This document shows, in pieces, positions 1 through 12,692 of a DNA stretch of 64,000 nucleotides (position 1 is its first letter; each line of letters starts with the position of its first letter). The DNA comes from Allodiplogaster sudhausi. Its lineage: Eukaryota; Nematoda; Chromadorea; Rhabditida; Diplogasteridae. Below the pieces are notes generated by a model. It saw only the letters and a program-made list of their open reading frames with translations, ran no database searches and had not been told where the DNA came from. The stretch is taken from NCBI GenBank assembly GCA_945643635.1, contig CALZFC010000020.1:250001-314000 (forward strand). The letters run 5' to 3'. The position numbers were made by a program, and so were the translations under genes.

Positions 1-3000
1 TACAGCCCAACAATCACGAGAGCTAATGATCTTCTGAGATGAACTGACCCTTTTCTTATGTCGAGTAACCCACTTCTGGAACGGTGTCGGATTTTCGCAA
101 TCGCAGAGGTGACTCGTCCGGTTGCCTCCTAGTGTTATCTGAAAGGTTTAGCATTATTTTTTTGAATGATTTATAATGATTCTTCTATCAGGAATTACAT
201 CGTTCTCGAGTATGAGATGTAATTTTTAGATAGAGGCAGGGAATAAAAGCCGTGGTCGAGGACCCAGAAGATTAGGGCGGGGAAGATGGTATTGGGCCCA
301 AAAACTGGGGTGAGTTCGCTGTTTCTTCCCAAATGTCACTCAAAAACATGGTGGGGTAGGGCTTTGGGGAGGCCCAAAATCAGGGTGGGTCTGTCAAAAC
401 GACAGTACCTTTTTTCCCCTGGTAGACTCTAGATGTCTTCTAACTGGTAGTCTGTGAGGAGTCATCGATGCAAGAGAGACGTAGTATCTTTACCGTGTTG
501 AGTCGTGAAAGAATGGCCAGGTCACTGTCGCGAAGTGTCGTAAGTGGATTGCCGGAAAGGCGTAGATGAACGAGTCCCGAGGGCAGATGATGGGGCACGT
601 GTCGAAGTTCGTTCGACGACACGTCCAACGTTGTGAGGCGGCCGAGACTCGCGAATGTCGCCTCAAGGAGGAAGGAGCACACATAAGAGTCAATAAAGGG
701 TGGCAGGAGGCAAGAGAGAGAGAGAGAGATAGAGAGAAAGAGGGAGATGAGGATAACCGATAACAGCTCCCTCCTCTTTCTGACTGGCTTAGAAAAGAAA
801 AGAGTCCTTCCTAATTAGGAGGTGCTTGTGCCTTACTGCTGCGCGCATCCAGTAACTAATACATGCTAGAGAGAGAGAGAGAACACCGAGGATGAAGTGG
901 AGATCCGTGATTCTTCCTCCTATTGCTTTCTTCTACTTGTCCACATCCCTAATGCCCTTTTATTAATGCTGCTACCTCGTGACATTCGCGTATTAGAAGG
1001 AGAAAATAAAGTATTAATTCGTTTACAGAACCACAATATGTATGTAAATTGGGGCCTCCCTTGGAACTACTTGCCCTCCATAGTTTTGACAAGTCTTCGA
1101 GAGTGTCCTTTACTCCCCACTCCCGCTGTCTTCCGTACCTCGTCAACTTGACTGAGGTCACCCTCGGAGAGGTTGAGCGAGCGAAGCATTGGCAGCGGGC
1201 CAACACGCTCCGGCTGCCACGCACGCCGGAAGCCGTTGAGACGGAGAGCAGTCGCGAGAGGCGGGATCGGGCTGTCAGGACGGACACGCTCGCAATGGAC
1301 GACGTTTTGCGAGTGCTGAGAGAAGGAAGAGCTTGTGGTTGGAAAAGAACGGTTATTACCATTAGAATTGGCCCCTGCTGCTATATACTATTGTGACACG
1401 GTTTGAAAGTTGGACACAAAAACTCACTTCATCATCATTTGAGCTGGCATAACATTGACAACCCGGTGGACAGGAGGAGCGACAAGCGCACTCTGATGCC
1501 TCGCAGCACTTGCATGTCTCTGGTGGACAGTGCTGAGTGAGGAGGGAAGATAAAATGGCAATAGTTAAAAGGTTATAAAAATTAAATGAAATCTCTCTAG
1601 GACCTACCGTCTTATACTTGCACAAGAGCTCATTACGGTAGTCGGCGATTGTCAGATTGACGCGTAGAGATGAGTCTACGAGATGGGTGCATGTCACCTG
1701 GTCCATATCTTCGACTTTTGGCGTTAGCTAGAATCATTAGTATATGTACATACCTGTCAATAGTTTGGCAAAGAGTGTAATATGATATCACACTGATAAT
1801 AATGTTCAACCTTTTCCGACGGGTGAAGTATCCATCGAAGAGAGCATGAACACTTGAGAGGGTTCTCTGCGAGAAAGATCTTTAGCCGCTGCATCGGCCC
1901 GGTTAGCGACGTCTCGCGCATTTCGGTCAACCGATTATGACTTAAAAAGCTACGCGCTATGCTACTTTAAAAGGTACGCATTATGATACTTTAAAAGCTT
2001 CACGCTATGATTCTTTCTTTTCGATTATGAAAAGATTTTTTCTCTCTATCTCTCTCTTTTAAACCTAAGATTCAGTTCTGTGAGTTTCTTTGTCTGTTGC
2101 AGAGAGCCATCTTGCACGAGAGTGATTCGATTATAGGAGAGGTCCAGTTGTTTTAGCGACGGTGGAAATGCATTAATTGCGCCTGTTGCTGTCATGAAGT
2201 CAATCTGATTACCCGATAGGTCGAGCCGATGGAGAGTGCTGAATTTAAATGATGAAAGCAAATACAATTTTATCTTTGCATTAAAAAAAGAAAAGTGATC
2301 TTTAACTGACTTTGCTCCTCCATTCTGCACGTAATGTACGGTGGTTATGTAATTATTCCTAATGGACAAATCCGTAATTTCGGCAGGTAGTCTATAAAGG
2401 TATAAATTATTGGTGTGATAATATAACAGCGATTTGAGCTTACCTTCGAAAGTCGATATTTGTGAGCTTGTTATGATCGAGAGTGAGCACCCGTAGCTTT
2501 GTCAGTGAGCCGAGAGTATTGGCGAGAAAATTGAGAGAATTATTGCTGAGATCAAGATGGACGAGGTTGTGCAACGATCGAAGGGCGTACGGCTCGATCT
2601 TGAGCTCGCTGCCCGTCAGGTCGAGCGTCATCAGCTTGGGCGTATAGTCGAAGAGCCCTTGTGGAATGTCGGGCATCTTGGCATTCTTGATAATCAGCGA
2701 ATACAGCTGATTCATGCCCTAAAATGTGCTTAATTTCTGTGCATATCCATTTTTAATCGATGGGCAAAAAAAGACTTACCGCAAAGAGTGCACCCGGAAG
2801 GCGATCAATCAAGCATCGGTCGATCTCTAGCCTATCCAGGTTTTTCAGCCCCTAAAAAGTGTCTCTAGTTGTTCTACTTGGCGACAATGACAGGTGTCGC
2901 TCGTTGTGCAATGAACAAATGTGATTTGTTGCACTCTACTAGTGCAGTCAGCATAGCAAAATGCGTGCTCTCGCATGGTAATTGGTCCCAGTGAGTTGTG

Positions 3001-3911
3001 TTGTGCTAACAATGAGAGAGAAAGTGAGTGGACGGAAATAGAGAGTTGGTGAGAGAGGAGAGCAAAGTGAGATTGACGGAGATGAGAGAGAGAAAGAGAA
3101 AGAGAGAAAGAGAGAAAGAGATTGAGACGGAAGAACAGGCAATGCGAGAGAGCGAGAGAGAGCGAGAGAGCGAGAGAAAGAGAGGAGAGCTTGAGAACGA
3201 GGTGATTAGAGAAAAAAAGAAAGATGAGTAACACACCTGAAAGAGGCCATCAGGAGGACGACTAATTTTTCTTCCATGATGGGGGCATCTGATTGTTAGC
3301 GTACGCACTTGATCGGGGAAGTTGAGTGTCGAAAGAACTGTCGTGTTCAGCTGAAAAGAGGAGTAGGTTCCGCATTCAACGTGTTTACCCATGAGGCATA
3401 TATGGACGACGTCCTTAAAAAAGAGCAAAGATATCTGGTAGAGCCCCCCTCCTTCCGTTGTCTCTTTGATTCTCTCGGGGATATGTATGACCACAAGCAG
3501 TCGCGCGTACCCCTTATCTCTCTCTGCTGAAGAGTGTGACATGTCACAGCCGGCAAACGTATACGTGCAACTAACTGTGCTCTAGCGCCTCGTTCTCCTT
3601 ACTCTCTTTCTAAGGCTATACTAAATCTTTGGTCACAAGCTTTGCGAAATAGTATGGCTAGCCACAAATCTAGCCATATTTGAGAATAAAAGAAGAAAAG
3701 AACATATGTATAAATATTGAAAAAAGGAAACGTCCTTAACCTGTTCCCATTTGCATATCAAGTGAATGGAATTGGCTCTTCTTTGTGGATCATCAAAGCA
3801 TTGGCATCGCGGCGGGCACGCGTACGGACTTCGCGTCGATGCACTTCCAGTGTGAAAACAACAATGTGCGAGGAGTGTGATGAGAAGAAGAAGAGCACAA
3901 TGACGCTCCAT
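1..3911 (-). CDS. Toll-like receptor, 5' part of gene (ectodomain exons)
   Basis: Twelve exons can be placed: 3911-3741, 3350-3237, 2851-2780, 2718-2444, 2392-2311, 2238-2065, 1940-1811, 1727-1608, 1532-1428, 1315-1139, 661-494 and 138 to beyond position 1. Exon 1 begins with ATG and a hydrophobic signal peptide (MERHCALLLLITLLAHCC), followed by an LRRNT-type motif CPPRCQC. Exons 2-6 encode leucine-rich repeats. Exon 7 has an LRRCT start (NPLKCSCSLRW). Exon 9 has the double cysteine cluster CKCCEASECACRSSCPPGCQC that joins LRRCT to a second LRRNT in Toll/18-wheeler type receptors. Exons 10-11 hold further repeats, and exon 12 has a second LRRCT (CDCENPTPFQKW). This is the multiple-cysteine-cluster Toll layout. 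The transmembrane segment and TIR domain must lie beyond the left edge. The family are cell-surface receptors in development and immunity; the ligand cannot be read from sequence. Confidence in family is high, in individual splice sites moderate. Confidence 0.85.
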
Positions 3912-4563
3912 AGAGAGTCTCTCTTACATGACACGCTCTGTATTTTAAATCTCCTCAAAATTACATCAATCCTTGAAAATGGTGGTTTTCAACAAAAACA
4001 TCTTCCATTAACGTCGCGAATGTACTTTAATTTATATGCAATAATAAATTGATTGTTTTTTTTTTTACAAATATTCATACAGTTAATATATGTACACTTG
4101 GCACTTATATCTGAAATTCTGATGGCTTCTTTCGCAATTGTTGCGCTTTTGATATCTTAACTTATGTATGTACAGAGGATATCTAGACATGCACATGAGC
4201 ACTCAAGAGTTAATCAAGTATGATGCACCCAACAGACGCATCGGCCTTTCTGCTACTCACTGGCTGGTGGGTCGCGCGCTATGTTTTGCATTTGAAAAAA
4301 GGACGATAGAGCGTGCGGGCAACGGAGAGTGCGAGATTGGATGAGACGAAAAAAAGAGAGAACAAGTAGGGGAGTTTGGCATAGCACTACGAAACAAGAG
4401 GAACAATTCGTCCGAAAAGAGAAAAAAAACAACAAGCTTTAGTTGGTGTTTACTGGCTACGAGTACATAGAAGTGCGACATTAGATAAACAAGCAGTTTG
4501 ATGTCTCTGTCATGGATATTCGAGTAGAGTGAATCGGACTGGAAACACATTGAAAAGGTGCGC

Positions 4564-4608
<45 letters not shown>

Positions 4609-5491
4609 CGAGCGAGAGAAAGAGAGCGAGAGAAAGAGAGAGCGAGCGAGAGAAAGAGAGAGCAACCTGAATGCTCTCTTCTTCTCTACTACTTGCGATT
4701 GAATGGGGCTATGAATGAGTGAGTGAGTCAATCACAGATTTTGAGAAGGGGTGGAGGGTGGAGTCAGACTGGCAGGAGGGAGGCCTCTGCGCGAGTCTTG
4801 CGCTCTCCACCGCCGCCCGCTTCAAGTGGAGTGTGGTGATGTCTCCTCCTCACGATGCTCGGAGGAGACATACACGACGGAAAGGCCTGCGCCCATTTGA
4901 TGCCATGAGAACACACGCTCTCAAACGGGGGTGGGGGGGATGCAAAGAGGACACAAGATTGACTGCTTATTTTTAGTGGCAGAGACAAGCAAAGGCAGAG
5001 AGATGAAGGCGGGCAGAAGAAGAGAAGGCGAGATGAAGGGATAAGGGCTGCCAAAGAAGTTCCCCTGCCTGCTTCTGGCAGCGAAGCGAGAGTAAATTAT
5101 TTGGAGGCTCGAGCTGAATATAATGAGAGAAATTTGGGCTGGCTGCAGTAGAAGGCTTCTCTAATCTCCCCAGGGACACCATGCAGCTGCTTCTATGGCA
5201 TTTATCACGTTCAAGGACACGCCTTACATTTGAATGGCGCCGGCCATGCCTTTAGGGGTCAAGCTAAGCCGCTACTACATATTGCTTGTTTTGTGTCACA
5301 TATGTATGTATTGCTGCCCGAGAACCAGCGGGTTTAGACTTTTATTCTAGCGGAGTTATGAAATACATGTGTGTGTGTCTATCGCAAAGTCATAACCGAC
5401 TCTTCGTTGTAATTCATGGAACTTTCAGAGCCCACGAAGCTGAGACCAGAGAACCGCTGAAAAAAACCGCTGGGTTAATCCATGTGAAATT
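3912..5491. other. Intergenic region between Toll-like gene and potassium channel
   Basis: No coding exon with family similarity or convincing codon structure was seen. It should contain the promoter of the Toll-like gene (start codon at 3911, transcribed leftward) and the 3' end of the channel gene (stop at 5492). A GA repeat of about 95 bp lies at 4569-4665. The 4.7-5.2 kb stretch is G-rich but shows no gene. Confidence 0.5.
4569..4665. repeat. GA microsatellite
   Basis: Nearly pure (GA)n at 4569-4604, followed by GAGCGAGAGAAAGA-type degenerate units. It lies in intergenic DNA. It belongs to the same simple-repeat class that fills many introns of this window. Confidence 0.9.
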
Positions 5492-7834
5492 TTATTGATA
5501 AAGATTTGTATAAGACCGTGAAGGAAAGCCACTGACAACTCTAGATGTTCGTTTGGTGTCATCGTCTTCATCTTCGTCTTTCGTTGCAACTCTGATTCGA
5601 AGACCGGATACGGTAGTTGGAGGAGGAGGAGGCTCACGAACAGTTGTTATTGTACGCGCTGTCTCTGTGGCAAGTGGCGGGAGTCCAATAGTCGCATCAA
5701 CTGGAATGTGTTGACAGAGTAACATATGTAGCTGTTTGATTTGACGGAATAGATGAGATGTTGACAGAAGAATATCATAGCATAGTTTGGCAGAGTAAAT
5801 ACTGTCGGTCACATCTTCTCTGTAAACATGCCTCTTTGACGAGCCGATTCGTCGGCCCAAAATATTGAAGCGGCATCTTGTGATTTGCGTATATGGCTGT
5901 AGCTGAACGCTCGTGTCTCACGAACGTTGACAAATGGCTAAAAGTGCACATATGTAAATGATTGAACGCTTATTGAAGAAAAAAAAATCTAGTTTTGCAG
6001 TACTCGAAGACTCGGAATTTCTCCTTGCTCAACTTTGACGGCGAGGTCAACAAAGTTGGTAATGTCGAAAGCCTGCAGTTCCTCGGTCGGAATGTTGAAT
6101 TGATCGCCGAGATTTTTGATGAGACGTCCCATGGTCATTCTGAAATGTGCCGTCGTCGTGTTCATTAGAGAGTAAACGCTTATCCACGGAGGGGCTAAAC
6201 ACTTACTTTCTGCCTCCAAACCACACGACGACATTTGCAACGTTTTCCATTTTTCTTCCAAAGTAATGCAGCTTCTTCAGTGTGTCTGCCGCGATCTCGA
6301 CGGCCATTGTTGTTAGAGCGAGGCCGACACCAATATAAAGTAGTGTTAGAAAAAGGTAGTCGTAGCTGAAATGAAATGAACACTTTAATGGCAATATGAA
6401 GACCTGAGCACGCATAAACTCAGATTACCACCTTTTCGGCACGAAATCACCCAGTCCAATCGTTGTAAGCGTAACGAAGTTAAAGTAGACAGCCTCAAAG
6501 AAGTTCATTTCTGGCTCGTATGAAGCCAGAATTCGAGCTCCGACGAAAAGGTATGTCACGAATGTGAGGCATAGAACGATTGCATCTACTAGTTTCCTTT
6601 AAAAAAAAGGAGATTAACTGACCGTTAAGTAAACGTACAAAATTGCCTCTTACCGCTGTCCGTCTTCCTCACAACTTGGTGTGTCAACGACTGTTGCTGT
6701 TGAGTCCTTGCATGCTCTATTCTGCAAGAAAGGTGCATGTTGTTCGCATATTTCACACTGTTCTGTTCCTGTGACAATGTGTATTTGTTACTAACTTTAA
6801 CAGAGCAGCGCCGAATTACTCGTTGTACGAGTCGTGTCAGTTTTTGAAGGACTTTTGAGAGAAACATTCCCAAGTCGGCTATCGTTAGCAATGTAGCCGG
6901 AACTCCAATTAATCCAAAAATGATTACAAAGATTCGGCCGAGTGTCGTTTCTGGCACAACGTGACCATACCCTGAATAGAGCCAGAAAATGATGCATTAT
7001 TTAACGACGACTCAATTTTGAATAATGCAACAAACCAATGGTAGTTATGACGGTGAAGGAGAAGATGACAGCGTTCTCAAAATTCCACTTGTCTTCTTCT
7101 GCGCCTTCTCTGTGCTTCGCTATACTTGCTGTAGTGGGCGCCGTCTTTGGGGGTGTTGGGTCTCTTGGCACGAGCCCTGTTGCCATTCTGTAGCAGTCGT
7201 CGATCGGGCTAATTGCAATCTGTGCGGGAAGAAGAAATATATTACTCATGGTCAGCAGCAGCAGGAATGTGTAAACAACAGAGCGGTCACTTACATGGTC
7301 CAGATCGTTGTTGTCTCCGACGGAATCGCATCGAGTAACCGAAAGAATGTTTTCGACAGCTTCGTTTAAGCATCGATGCAGCTGGAAAACGAAGTGGTTT
7401 ACAGGAAACGCGTACGAAGAGAATAGTAAAAATGTCATTAATCTTCACGAAAAAAATACTAGAGTAGTTGTCATCGTGGTGACCTTTAACCGTGTAATAT
7501 TTTTGTGCTCTTGCTGTTGTGGCTCTGCCGATGCTTTTTGAGAGCGTCGAACTTGACTATAATTTGAAGTGTTGTTTCTCAAGCGGAAGTAATGAAACGC
7601 AAAGTGAAGGAGTAGTTACCTTGCTCCGCGATTCTCCAGGTATTGCACGATAAGAGCACCGAAAATTGTGTACGCTGCTACTCCGAAGATTAGTGCAAAA
7701 TGTAGAGCGACCGGTGATGCCTGAAGATGACTTGGCGCAATATCCAGAATAAAGGAAATATTCTTTTTAAATTTAGAAGCGGGTCAGGTGCATACCTTTC
7801 CAATAGAAACTCGTAACGTGTCGACTAGGAACAT
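5492..7834 (-). CDS. Two-pore-domain potassium channel (TWK/KCNK family)
   Basis: Eleven exons: 7834-7796, 7720-7620, about 7552-7490, about 7382-7297, 7218-7037, 6973-6797, about 6722-6653, about 6600-6431, about 6366-6203, 6139-6004 and 5902-5492. The first membrane segment is in exon 2. Pore loop 1 is split by an intron: ...FTVITTIG at the end of exon 5 and YGHVVPETTLGR at the start of exon 6, giving the filter TTIGYG. Pore loop 2 in exon 8 reads TTIGLGD. Each is followed by a hydrophobic segment, so the chain has the expected M1-P1-M2-M3-P2-M4 order. Such channels set the potassium leak conductance of the plasma membrane as dimers. The last exon gives a cytoplasmic tail with a proline run and an acidic DEDEDDD patch. 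Reading through the donor after exon 10 would instead stop at 5989, so a shorter tail is a possible alternative form. Confidence 0.88.
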
Positions 7835-9047
7835 CTTTTAGCGGCTAGAGGAAGCTTGACTAAGTGTCCTTGGCTATTTTCAACCTCTCAGGAGTCGGGG
7901 GGCACATTTAAAGCAACATGAAGAGGATAAAGGAAGAGTGCGACGAATAGTACTGCAGCAGACAACGCGAGAGCAATTTGGTCCGGAAACATGTGGAGAA
8001 AGCAGCAGGTGCGGTGAAGTGAGGGGAAAGAGCAGAGAAAGGGGCAGAGCGATGGAACAACCACAAGACTCTGCTTCCAGGCAGGCAGCCGGCCCCGCAA
8101 AAGCTGCCAGTGTTCGCTGCTCTCCTCCCGGCATTCTTCCGCTTTTTAGCAGCACTTTTTGTGTTTCCTCATCCGCTCATCTTGCCCTGTTCGTGCTCTC
8201 GGTCTCTCTCTCTCTCTCTCTCGGTCTCTCACTCTCTCTTCTCTCTCGCTCTCTCACTCTCTCTGCGTCTCCTCTCTCTCTCTCTCACTCTTCGAGAACA
8301 TAACATGTGATGACTTTTTGATGGACAAAAGGCTACTAACCTTTCGAAAAGCGTCAAAAAAGATGGCCAGCATAGAGAAATTGAGAAGACGTCAAAGTTT
8401 ATCCTTAATAGTTCGGTATTTGCGGTTTCAAGAATCGCGTAGTTTTCGCCGAGGGGGGGGATAGTTCGAAAATTAGGTTTTATGGACTAAATGATGTCTG
8501 TCCACTGTGGTGTACGATCGTTCGGCATTTCTTTCGAAGACACATTTCACGAAGTGCGTGCAACGGAATGAGTTAATAATTTATTAAATGGGCAAAAAAG
8601 TGCGACATGCTGAGACATTCGATGATTTATGAGATGCTAGCCGAAATGTTCTGGAAGCTAGTTTTCCTAAGCCAAAGGCACACACGCATGAGTCGACTAC
8701 GACAGGAAGAATCAGGGCGGGTAGAGGTATGGACATGCTATATTGTCAACAGGTAAAATGGTTGCCTGAGGAGCAAAACAAGGAGGGGCGGTCCAGACGT
8801 ACATATTTTCTTAGAGAGGCTATGTGATGCATAAGCCCAACTTAGTAGCCCAACGTAAGTTGGCAGCAGTTTCTTGCCGAAGCAGTCAGTGTGCATGGAA
8901 GAATGATAAACGATTGTGGAATAGTATTGGCGGGGCCTCTTTTGGCGATTACATGAGAACAAGTGTATATAAGTAGGCAGTAAGGCGGCGTATTGTTTTC
9001 CACTTTAATTAATTACATGCCACTTGGCTAAATGAGAGCTTGGCTGA
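7835..9047. other. Intergenic region between channel and APPL genes
   Basis: No gene seen. The right part (about 8.9-9.05 kb) should hold the 3'UTR and poly(A) site of the APPL-type gene. The left part (about 7.84-8.3 kb) is upstream of the channel start codon and is a likely promoter region. A CT repeat occupies about 8203-8290. Confidence 0.45.
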
Positions 9048-12000
9048 TTAGCTCTCGCCTTTCGATGAATCCTCTGACTCTCGCTGCCTTTCTGTAGAGT
9101 CAGGCTGCACTTTCTTCGGAATCTAAATGTAAATGTACGCCTTTTCCCGCTTGACAATAAAAAAAGAAAGAGTAAATGAAGTACCCGCATAAAGGCCTTT
9201 GTTGTTTCCACCTCCAGCATTCGAAAAATGCTGTCAGCGCCAGATTCGCTTTGATAGACGTGGCATGTGAAGGCGTTGTCATCTGGAGAGAGCAAGAGGT
9301 CATATGGATAATGCAACGCTGGCTTGATAAGCAACGACAGCTGCGAACCTGGGAAGGCGTGTTCTCTGCTAACGATGGCGAATTGACGAGGATCCACAGA
9401 CGATTGCATCCATAACGCAATGTCAGAGAAGTCAAAGAAGGCTCTGAATACTGTATGCAACCTCACTACTATAAGTATTCCTTCCTAACTTCAACGTCGA
9501 ACGATTGTTTCCATCACGCATCAGAAGTCGCTCGCCACGACAAAGTAGTCTTAGCGACTGTCCTGACTGACATTCAATGGCGGGATATTTGTGAGCTTTG
9601 CTGGCACAGTTTACCACCCACCAGGGAATGGTCAGAAACCCTACGCTCTCGAAAAAATATAATTGATAGTTCATTCGAAAGTCCTTCAAATGTTGTGTTT
9701 CGGAATAAAATAATTAGCTGCAACCATGCATGTATATAATTTGCACTGCACCACAAATACACATTTTAAACATTCTTGTCTGAATTATATGTATGTACAT
9801 AGTTCAAAGATGGTAAAAAGTTGTGTTCAAAATATCAAATTTGAAAACGTTATAAAAATTATACATATGCATGGGAGCAGCTAATTTTTTTATTCCGACA
9901 CATAAAATTTCAAGGGCTTTCGAATGAACCATAATTTCTATTTTTCGAGCGCTGGATTTTTCACCATTCCCTGGTTAGCTTTATCAGACGAACCTCTATT
10001 TGAAAATGCTTTCTCATTCCAATGACCTTATCAATGGTTTCTTGCACAACAGAATCCTTCTTCTCCAACTCAATTTCCGTACTGCCAAGGAAGCAAACCT
10101 GAAAAAAGAACATTCTATTTTTGTTCTTTGGAAAATGGATGGGAAATTTAAAAAAAATTTTATCAAACTTCATGATCCTCCGAAGAGGTTTCATCCACTT
10201 CGTCGAAACTGCTTGGTAGCTGCCCAAGTGAGAGGTGATCGAATTGTATAGGCTTTTCGCGTTCTTCTAAATATAATTGTAAATTGCACTTTTGCCCCGG
10301 ACCCTCCAGAAAAATTACTTTGCTTATAGAGGATCATCCCGAAAAATGCATAAAAATACTCAAAGGCATCTCCGATTTGGGGAATATTTTAGGGCAAAAG
10401 AGCCTGTTCCTTCGCGGTTTTTGCTGGTGGGTGGATTCTTCCGACAACATTTAAAGCGAAAGGGTATTTAGAGACTGGCTAGTAAAAATAATATATTTCA
10501 GGTAAAGCAGCCACTTTTTCAACCTGCTTGATCTGATATCGCGGAAGTTTCTCTGCTGGAGCGCGTCTTCTCTTTGCTTGAAGGCTCAGTGGCCGACATG
10601 CTTGGAACACTTTCCGCAATACAATTCGCACTCTCCGCGACTGATGCTATGGATGCAATCCACTCAGACATGTCCTCCTCGTCGATGGCTTGGAAGAACC
10701 ACTGCTTCTCCACTTCTTCCTTTGTTCCGCTCTTTGGCTCCACCGAGAGAACGAAGCGCCTCTCAACGTCGGCAGCCTCTGTTACTGTAGCGCCTTGGAG
10801 TGTTAGCTTAAAAAGGTACGGTATTCAGGGCGCAGAGGTGAGTACGAGGAACGAGGAAAATGTGTTGTTCAAGCACAATTTTGAGGGATTAACTTGAGAA
10901 GTAGAAATTTATTTAAAAAAAACAACAACCAACCATTCTTGTTGCTGCTAGTTCGCTGGGCTTTTGCCACATGAGTTGGCCATCTTGGATGAAGACGAAG
11001 AATCGTTCCCATGCATGCATGAACAAGTTTGACTTCCTTAAAGAGTAATATCATCTTTCATTGTCTACCAATGAGAAGACGACCAACATCTTGATTCGAA
11101 GATATCCTTGCTTTGTAGGAGTTGATGGCGTAGCCTTGGCACGCGGCCTACTACTTTTATCGAGGAGATGATCTTCGTGTGCCAACGCACGCTCACGATC
11201 GCATTCCTTTGCAATTCTATACGAAAAGTTGTTAGAAATAATAAATAGAAAAATAAATTTATTAAAATAATAGTTGAGCGAAAGTGCTTACTCGTGCATC
11301 TTCTCCTGATTCAACGCTAGAAAGGTGGCGAGATCCGGTTGTCGAAGCGCTTCTTGTCCAGCGCTGAAGAGAGCACGAAAAGCGTAGAGAAGAGAGTGAA
11401 GCGGCTCGAAGAGAAGAGTGTATCTTGTTAGCTGTGCGACGTTTAGCCGGCCACAATAGCGATTAGTCTCCTTTTGAAAAGATTACGGTACGTTGATGAG
11501 GCGTTGTAATCTTACTGTATAAGTGCTGACTGCATAAAGCCGTTTTCTTCTTTTATTTGTACTTATTGTTAGTTCGATAACTGCTAGTAAAGGTATGTAG
11601 TTTAAAATGTACGAAACATTTAGCTACTTCGCTATCAGAAACTAGCTTTTCCTCACACTGTTTGCTTACATAGTAGTGCTCTGCTTGGGCTGCCTCCAAA
11701 TCATCCTTGAGTTCGTCCAACTTTTTCGGCTGCTCCTTGCGTGAAGCCTTCAGATGGCGTTCTTCGCATTCCAGCGCGTCGGCCTTTTAATTTCAGAATG
11801 TTATCTCGTCTCAAGTCTCTGGTTCTCATCTGTAACTCTCTCTCTCTCTCTCTCTCTCTCTCACGTCCCTTCGTTCTTTCCTGTTTCTCTAACCCTAGAT
11901 CTCTTATACTGCTGCCGTCCGTCGTGGACGAGAAACTGCAGTTCCTTGCACATTTTCGAGATTGGATAGGAGACGCAGTTTGTGATTTGGCTCGATAAGA

Positions 12001-12347
12001 CGTCAAGATTTCCAGAAATGTTTTGGATAGCGCCGCCCAGACGTGTAGAGATCTAAGTAGCGATAAAAGGGTTGGATTAGTGCGGAAAGTGGGGGGTGGG
12101 GCTTCGGAGCTTAGAGGGCCAAACGGAAAGCTCCATAGAACCTCTGCAATGTCCATCTGGGTGTCCTCGAGGGCGAATCGCTTGCCACTGTACGCAGAGA
12201 GAAGAGCGGCTACTTTAGAGGAAGCCGTTGCTGCCCTTGCATGCGACTCGGCTAGCAGATGAACAGCCTCACGAAGTTGTAGACTCCAGTCGAGGAGTTC
12301 GGACGCTTCCTCTTCGAAGAGCTGTAGGAGAGCCCGATGCTGCAAAG

Positions 12348-12390
<43 letters not shown>

Positions 12391-12692
12391 CCTTCGTGCT
12401 CTGTCTGTCTGTCTCTTTCTTCCTTCTCCTCTATCATCTTTATCTGCAGTTATCTATTTTATAGATGAATCTTTAAACGCCCGTTATCTGAAGCGCTGCA
12501 TGCTTTTCCAGAATTCTTTTTTTTATGCACAATGTGCCCATTATTTATAGAAAATGTGTATTAAGTTTATGTACGGAGTAAATAAAGGCTAATTTGAACC
12601 TGCGGCACATCAGCCAGCACCTCACCGCTGTTCAGCCGAGCACGCATCTCTCGTGAAGAGTCGTCGACGAGTAGCTCTGCAAAGGAAATCAT
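9048..12692 (-). CDS. APPL1: APPL-type adaptor (BAR-PH-PTB)
   Basis: Exons: 12692-12600, 12339-12142, 12052-11894, 11783-11670, 11470-11292, 11216-about 11100, about 11036-10935, about 10815-10527, about 10239-10170, 10098-9990, 9450-9185 and 9122-9048. Exons 2-5 form a BAR domain; the start of exon 2 (RALLQLFEEEASELLD) and the run through FALEDTQ to the exon 3 segment keep the spacing of human APPL1. A PH domain follows (KQGYLRI ... WERFFVFIQDGQLM ... RRFVLSVEPKSG ... WFFQAIDEEDMSEWI). The linker has the PIQFD motif of APPL. The last exons give a PTB domain (VCFLGSTEIELEKKDS ... FTCHVYQSESGADSIFRML). In the family, BAR and PH bind Rab5 and endosomal membrane, and PTB binds receptor tails. 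The symbol denotes the orthologue group, not a proven one-to-one orthologue. The PH exon junctions are the least certain. Confidence 0.85.
9619..9977. mobile_element. Foldback / MITE-like element in APPL intron
   Basis: Two arms of about 120 bp (9619-9740 and 9857-9977) are inverted copies of each other at roughly 80 percent identity by eye. Both start with ACCAGGGAATGG and run through a shared TTCATTCGAAAG core to ATTAGCTGC and CATGCATRTATA. About 115 bp lie between them and there is no coding capacity. The outer right end lies only about 13 bp from the 3' end of APPL exon 10. This is the structure of a non-autonomous DNA transposon. A clear target-site duplication was not identified. Confidence 0.7.
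11829..11862. repeat. CT microsatellite in APPL intron
   Basis: Pure (CT)n in the intron between APPL exons 3 and 4. A similar tract at 12351-12388 lies in intron 1, next to the exon 2 acceptor side. On the coding strand both are GA tracts, so they are not the pyrimidine tracts of these acceptors. Confidence 0.85.

Noticed and set aside
12351..12388. CRISPR-like or satellite array
   Set aside because: Simple dinucleotide repeats without spacers; this is a eukaryotic genome.
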